DNA from: Glandiceps talaboti
Lineage: Eukaryota > Hemichordata > Enteropneusta > Spengelidae
Direction: 5' to 3'
Assembly (NCBI RefSeq): GCF_964340395.1
Contig: NC_135549.1
Coordinates: 32,959,832 to 33,023,831 of the forward strand
Length of the DNA stretch: 64,000 bases
In this document: piece after piece, positions 59,218-64,000 of the stretch
Layout of the letters: each line of letters starts with the position of its first letter
How positions within the stretch are numbered: position 1 is the stretch's first letter
Notes under the pieces: model-generated
Database searches by the model: none
Told to the model about the DNA's origin: nothing
Seen by the model: only the letters and a program-made list of their open reading frames with translations
Translations under genes and position numbers: made by a program

Positions 59218-60167
59218 CAGGGCTCGAAATAACGGCCTTTTACTTGCCCGGGGCAAGTGATTTCAAGGCTTGGGCAAGTTGTTTTGAAAAGTACTTGTCC
59301 CAAGGGGCAAGGAGAATTTCTTATGATTATTGATCAGGGATGTGTTTTTGCCTGTGTTCATGCTGTACTTATCAGACACTACACCTGTCTGATAGGATTT
59401 TGGATACATTGTATAACAATGGTGCCAACAAGTCTGGAAAATTATAACATTGTAGCAGTATTGAGAAGATGTTTTTCTTGACTGACCACTTTTCAAAACA
59501 ATCTGGACCAGCTGTCCTTGACATACTTTGTTTACTCTATCAAGAAAACATACCATGAATGACCAGTGACTCATTGAATATTGTTCATCAATAGTAAATT
59601 ACAGCATGATTTTACAGGTTTTGGGTGTTTGAATCAGCTGCAAATTTTACAACAGTCATTTTATTTGAAAATACTACTAGGAAAATATAAACAAATACTG
59701 GGAGAAAAATAGTTGGTATGGATGAGGAAGGAAAGAAAATATATTGACATGGTGGAAAAGGAAATACTTAGAAAGATTTTACATCAGTGTTGAAATAAAT
59801 GTTAATTCTGATATTGATAGCTTATGAAAGTGCTGAAAAATTATTTTAACAGCTACATGTACTTTTTACAAGTGAACAAAAAATTGTATGCTATGCTATA
59901 GTATGAATATTAATTAGGCCATGAAAATTAATATTATTTAGGACACCTATTGTGGAGAGAACTTTTCAGTACCCACAGAAACTTTCAAAGTGACATTTTT
60001 TGATAATAAACAAAAGAAAGACCAATCAATCACAACAGTGCATTTGTAAGCCACACAAAAATACAACTCTATTTGGAATGAGCAAGCACTTTTTGATTTG
60101 GGCAAGTACTTTTTGTTTTCTACTTGCCCAGTGGACAAGCAAAATTGTTTCATTATTTTGACCCCTG
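59218..60167. mobile_element. 950-bp hAT-like non-autonomous element
   Basis: The termini CAGGGCTCGAAATAA and TTATTTTGACCCCTG are imperfect inverted repeats. The 8-bp ATTATCAG flanks both sides (59210-59217, 60168-60175). An 8-bp duplication with CAGGG termini is the hAT signature. Subterminal inverted motifs (ACTTGCCC and GGGCAAGT) occur near both ends. No transposase is present. It inserted at the LINE's 3' junction. Confidence 0.85.
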
Positions 60168-60282
60168 ATTATCAGGGATAAATAGACAAATGAATGTATG
60201 GATAATCATTCAGCAAATGAATGCCTATACCTAGCATGGATCAGCATAACGGAAAACATTTTAAAAAACTGTACAGTTGTGC

Positions 60283-60651
60283 TACAATGCCATTGGCACT
60301 ATTTTTCAAATACAAATGACCTTGTGTGTGATTTTGGCAAAAAATGAGGTTTTTGGTACAAAACTAAAGTTGTGCTACAATGCCATTGGTGCTATTTTTG
60401 AGAAACTTCCTGAAAAGGTAGCCAGAAAAATATTGCCACCTGACTGAATTTCCTGTGGTCATAGATAATTTGAATGATAAACAAATGTATGGTTATTATG
60501 ATTTATAGTGTTATCATGTGTATAATGTTGAATATTCCATTTCTTTACAGTAGTGGAGCCAGAAATGATTGAAATGAAAGTTCTTAAATTGAAAAAAAAG
60601 GTAATTAGAAATTAAGTTGATTCAGATGTCTTTATTTAAATTTATAATTAA
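60283..60651. other. Flank with a second CAGTTGTGC-type copy; weak exon candidate
   Basis: AGTTGTGCTACAATGCCATT is repeated at about 60275 and 60366, so the terminus of the outer repeat is duplicated here. A 50-bp splice-bordered segment at 60551-60600 (TTTACAG...AAG|GTAATT) is open in one frame but unsupported. Confidence 0.4.
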
Positions 60652-60965
60652 GGCTGCTTTCACAAAAACTTGTTAGGGGGGGGGGGGGGAGGTCGGGAGA
60701 TTTTTTGTAAAACCCTAATTTTTTTTCAAGTACCTCCCAGGGCCCCTGCTATATTCCAAAATTTTCCAAGTACCCCCCTGCCAAAGCCCAAAATATTTCA
60801 AGTACCTCCCCCCCCCTACCCGAATAAATTTTCAAGTACCCCCACCCAAATAATTTTTTTTTTGGAATACTCTTCCTGTGCATTAACATTCCATACCAAG
60901 TACAAAACTGTACATAATACACTTAATACCAACTTTGTCCATTATATATATAATCAATTTGTATA

Positions 60966-60966
60966 T

Positions 60967-61025
<59 letters not shown>
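60966..61025. repeat. (TG)n(TA)n microsatellite
   Basis: TG run followed by a TA run inside the TAA-type element. Confidence 0.95.
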
Positions 61026-61028
<3 letters not shown>

Positions 61029-61652
61029 CACAAACACAAGTTAAAACAAAATGTTATGTTAACCTGTGCATTGCCTTTCCAAAAAACAATATATACTTGT
61101 AAATGAATTACACTTTGAATAACTCTTGTAAAATGATCAGCAGACCAACTGAGTCTTTGTTTTCTGTTTAATATTGTATTAGTACATTATAGTAGTAGTG
61201 TTACAGTTGAATGTCATTTTAGTTGTATTTGCAAATATTGTGATGCACATGTTATCTAAAGAGAGTTTTATACTGTGTTGTTCCAGTTCAGTTTCCTAAA
61301 TGTGTGCTAAAAGAAATCAAATTGGTCTACCGGTAAATAACACTGAAAAAACTCTTAATAAAATGCATTGCCATGTATCCCGTTCTTGTTTGATGTAAAT
61401 TAGTTCAATATAATGTCAAAAGAAAATAAATGTATGACTCAAAAATGCCAGCCACATTTCAAATAACAGAATAGGAATCAAGTGATATATATTAGTGGTA
61501 ATGATAATTAAGATGGCCCTATTCATAGTAATTGTATATCTTAATGAACCTGGTAATACATTTACCTTGTAAGAGCCTGATTATTGGACTGGTTTTGACG
61601 TTAGATTACAAAGGTGAATGCAGGATTTTAAACAAAGTCTCAATGTGTTTAT

Positions 61653-62546
61653 TTAAATTTTTAATTTCCAAGTGGTAGCTCTCCTTCCAGATCTTGTGTA
61701 TATAAACATGGCATTGTCATCATCATCATCAGACCCAATTTCTCCTTCAACTTCATCAGAGTTGGAACTAGCTGTATCATCATTCTCACTGTCACTGTCA
61801 TCAGATGACAAATCACTCTCACTTTCTTTAGATTGATAATAGTGGCATCTTACAGCCTCAACTTTGTCTATTTTGTGCATTCCTGCCACAGCTGGAATTT
61901 CATAGTTGGAAAGGTACTTATCAAGTTCTTTCACTTTCAATTTGGAAATGTCACCGTTTCTGACAAGCGCATCCCAGTCATATTCATCAAATATTTTTTC
62001 AGCACATTGCTCCCTTTTTCTTTCCCTCATAGAGGCAAGTGTTCTCTGTTGTTCTAAATGAAGGATTGCTCCCTTTAATATCTCTTTCTTGACACACAGT
62101 TTCTTGCTCAATTCGTCAAGTTTCTCAACATTTTTACTTGACACTAACCCTTTACTATACAGGTTCACTACCTCATTCCTGCCATATATCTTTAGGGTAA
62201 CTTTATATTGAGAATTATGTCAAAGTTTATTTATTTTTCTTTATATTTACAAGTAATATTATATTCACGCAAAGTTGAAAAGTATGTGCAAAAAACTTAA
62301 TATAATTTTTCTCAGCTTGTGAGATATTGTCTTCTGTTTCACATGTAGCAGACGTTGCCATTATGCTAATTTTAGGAAAAATTTAGAATGTGTTATTAAA
62401 AGTTTATGTCATATTTATAGGATGAAAAAATACCTTGCACAGAAGTTTTTGATACTTGTCAAGTATGTTTTAGTGCAGGTGCATCTTTTGCATTTTGATG
62501 GCAGGCTGAGATGAACCTTTTCCAACTCTTTTTTAACTTCCAAGAG
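61653..62546 (-). CDS. Two-exon ORF with SAP-like segment, inside a TIR element
   Basis: Minus-strand exons 62546-62434 (acceptor TTTGCAG, donor AAG|GTATTT) and 62178-61653 (acceptor GGCAG, stop TAA) join in frame to 212 residues with an open 5' end, so the N-terminus is missing. Exon 1 gives a lysine-rich start and a Cys cluster (KCKRCTCTKTYLTSIKNFC). Exon 2 has a charged helical region, then DWDALVRNGDISKLKVKELD and KYLSNYEIPAVAGMHKIDKV, which looks like a SAP-type DNA-binding helix-extension-helix. An Asp/Ser/Glu-rich acidic stretch and a basic end follow. It may be an accessory DNA-binding protein of the transposon or a captured host exon pair. The second acceptor lacks a good pyrimidine tract, the weakest point of the model. 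Confidence 0.55.
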
Positions 62547-62894
62547 CTGCAAATGTAAAATGTTGTCTGTCATATTTGTCTGTCATTTAATACTAGTAAG
62601 AATTTACATGAAAAAGTTACATATCATTGTGATAACCACAAACCAAAACACAGTCATGTCACAAAGAATATTTTCAGTACAGTGTAAAGGTAATTTCACA
62701 CATTAAATGAACCAAATTTCAGTAGATAGTAGTGTACATGAAAGACACTGGTATTTTCAGACAAAAAACAATCTGTACCACTCAATTCGCCCATTTCAAT
62801 TTATTATTACATTAACAGTTTATTAAAAGAAAATTAAAATTTGACTGTTTTTGTTTTTCATTTTACTAACTTGTGAGCAACTGTTGTTTGTAGC

Positions 62895-62900
62895 TGCTGT

Positions 62901-62947
<47 letters not shown>

Positions 62948-62948
62948 G
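62895..62948. repeat. (TTG)n microsatellite
   Basis: About 16 uninterrupted trinucleotide units inside the TAA-type element. Confidence 0.95.
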
Positions 62949-63109
62949 AAAAAGGAAGACCAACATTTTAAAAGCTTATTTTCCCATGTTTGAAAAGTCA
63001 TGATGTCAATTTATTTTCAGGTACCCCCCCACACACTACCCATATATTTTCAAGTCCCCCCTAAAATCTCCCGACCCCCCCCTAACAAGTTTTTGTGAAA
63101 GCAGCCTAA

Positions 63110-63600
63110 CTATTACAGTGGACAATGTGACATAAATGGGGGAATCTTATCCCCATTTCTTTTCAATGTTTATGTTGATTCACTTAACAGGTCACTGTCT
63201 CAGGGTTGGTTGTGAAATGGGTGGAATTGCAATTAATAATTTGTCATATACGGACGATATGTGTCTCATCTGTCCATCTATCACAGGCCTCAGGAAACTT
63301 ATTAATCTCTGTGAACAATATGCTGATGATCATTATATCATTTATAATGCTAGAAAATCTAAACGTGTATACATTAAGCATCCACAAAACTGTCTGTCAT
63401 TCCCCCGATCAACCTTTGTGGGAATATTCTTGAATTCATATCAAGTTTTAATTACTTGGGACACGTTTTTACTGATGACCTGAAAGACAATCGGGATATT
63501 TTGAAACAGCGTAGAGCACTTTGTGGTATTGAGAAAGTTTTCTGCATGTACTATATCGATGAAACTGCGTCTCCTCACAGTGTTTTGTAATAACATTTCT
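63110..63600 (+). mobile_element. LINE reverse-transcriptase fragment (palm region)
   Basis: Frames give GGILSPFLFNVYVDSLNR, then GCEMGGIAINNLSYTDDMCL, ICPSITGLRKLINLCEQYAD and FKYLGHVFTDDLKDNRDI, in two or three frames. The block is the RT active-site region, with YTDD in place of YADD, from a different LINE lineage than the copy at 56206. Stops and frameshifts show it is dead. It starts immediately outside the TAA-type element. Confidence 0.75.
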
Positions 63601-64000
63601 GGAAACCATTTATGGTGTGACTTCAATGTAAATAGTGTGTAAATTGTCTGTCACAACTATACGTTCCGGAGGCCGATAGGACTTCCAAGTTCTGCCAGTG
63701 CATCTAGAATGTTTGTTTTCAATTCAGTTATTTCTCTCTCTGTTTTGAGAAGAAGGGCGGCATTTAGGTTTATGTTACATCTTTTTGACAGTCAAAATGT
63801 TCTGATTAATCATGTTGTTACATGTGATGTATGGTTTGGTGGGCTTTAGGCCCAATGGTTGAAGATTTTATATTTATTTTTTTCTTTTAAAATAATACCC
63901 AGTGTTTTTGCTAAGGTTTGGGAACCCCGGTAACAGAAAGGGGGAAAGAGGTAAAACTGGTAGTGCTTCCCATGCAATGTATCATAGTTTAGGTGGGAAA
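63601..64000. other. Possible LINE 3' continuation, no gene
   Basis: Stop-ridden remnants follow the RT fragment. No further feature is recognised up to the window end. Confidence 0.35.

Larger units (their letters stand above)
54892..60282 (+). mobile_element. Second copy of the TIR repeat, split by nested LINE and hAT
   Basis: Starts GCACAACTG (54892, preceded by TA) and ends CAGTTGTGC (60274-60282, followed by TA). The head, microsatellite and tandem body match the 50851 element. It is interrupted by about 380 bp near 55003-55383, where a TAGCACAGCTG motif hints at another insertion, and then by the LINE at 56206-59209 and the hAT-like element at 59218-60167. Removing the inserts leaves a copy comparable in length to the first. 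Confidence 0.65.
60652..63106 (-). mobile_element. 2.5-kb TIR element with TAA duplication, carrying a spliced ORF
   Basis: The left end GGCTGCTTTCACAAAAACTT and its exact inverse at the right (AAGTTTTTGTGAAAGCAGCC) are followed inward by G/C homopolymers and CGGGAGATTTT. TAA lies on both sides (60649-60651, 63107-63109). The TIR style and 3-bp TAA suggest PIF/Harbinger. Subterminal CAAGTACC motifs recur several times on the left (about 60728, 60767, 60798, 60833). It carries one two-exon minus-strand ORF (61653-62546) but no recognised DDE transposase. Confidence 0.8.

Noticed and set aside
60551-60600. 50-bp splice-bordered segment before the TAA-type element
   Set aside because: Joining it to the candidate exon at 50753-50813 gives an early stop in the required phase, and no other partner was found.

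Overview
Eukaryotic nuclear DNA, AT-rich, very gene-poor and crowded with microsatellites, minisatellites and transposable elements. Spliced genes with GT-AG introns, an SLC16-type transporter, CR1/L2-like non-LTR retrotransposons (one with a PHD finger and a 2A-like motif) and many TIR elements suggest a marine invertebrate. Amphioxus- or hemichordate-like deuterostomes fit, but the species cannot be fixed from the sequence. There is no bacterial-style operon, CRISPR array, rRNA or recognisable tRNA.

Layout. 0-5.3 kb: a hairpin MITE, a (TCTG/TATG) microsatellite and a 1.8-kb TIR element with TAA target duplications. 5.5-6.4 kb: the last two exons of an unrecognised gene (gene A). 7-12.8 kb: decayed transposons, a (GACA)n tract, nested inverted-repeat elements and two minisatellites. 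13.2-20.8 kb: the outstanding feature, a 7.6-kb foldback element whose two inverted arms consist of 155-bp units, each made of five 31-bp subrepeats, with unique short-period tips and a 9-bp target duplication. 22.1-26.0 kb: a three-exon gene (gene B) of unknown function whose last exon is paralogous to that of gene A. 27-36 kb: minisatellites (one carries a splice-donor consensus in every unit) and several LINE fragments. 40.4-42.4 kb: the C-terminal half of a monocarboxylate-transporter-like gene on the minus strand, abutting head-to-head a piece of the preceding transporter region on the plus strand. 42.6-46.3 kb: a half MITE and an inverted copy of the 2.3-4.1-kb element, split by a TTAA-flanked 2.2-kb element that itself carries a 240-bp MITE. 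48-54 kb: LINE pieces and a 1.26-kb TIR repeat. 54.9-60.3 kb: a second copy of that repeat, interrupted by a 3-kb CR1-like LINE and a 950-bp hAT-like element. 60.7-63.1 kb: a TAA-flanked TIR element carrying a spliced ORF with a SAP-like segment. 63.1-63.6 kb: another RT fragment.

Supported host genes are gene A (partial), gene B (coding region complete) and the rearranged transporter. Their regulation is not visible in the sequence. The rest is mobile or repetitive DNA, and the nested insertions and target duplications allow relative ages to be read.
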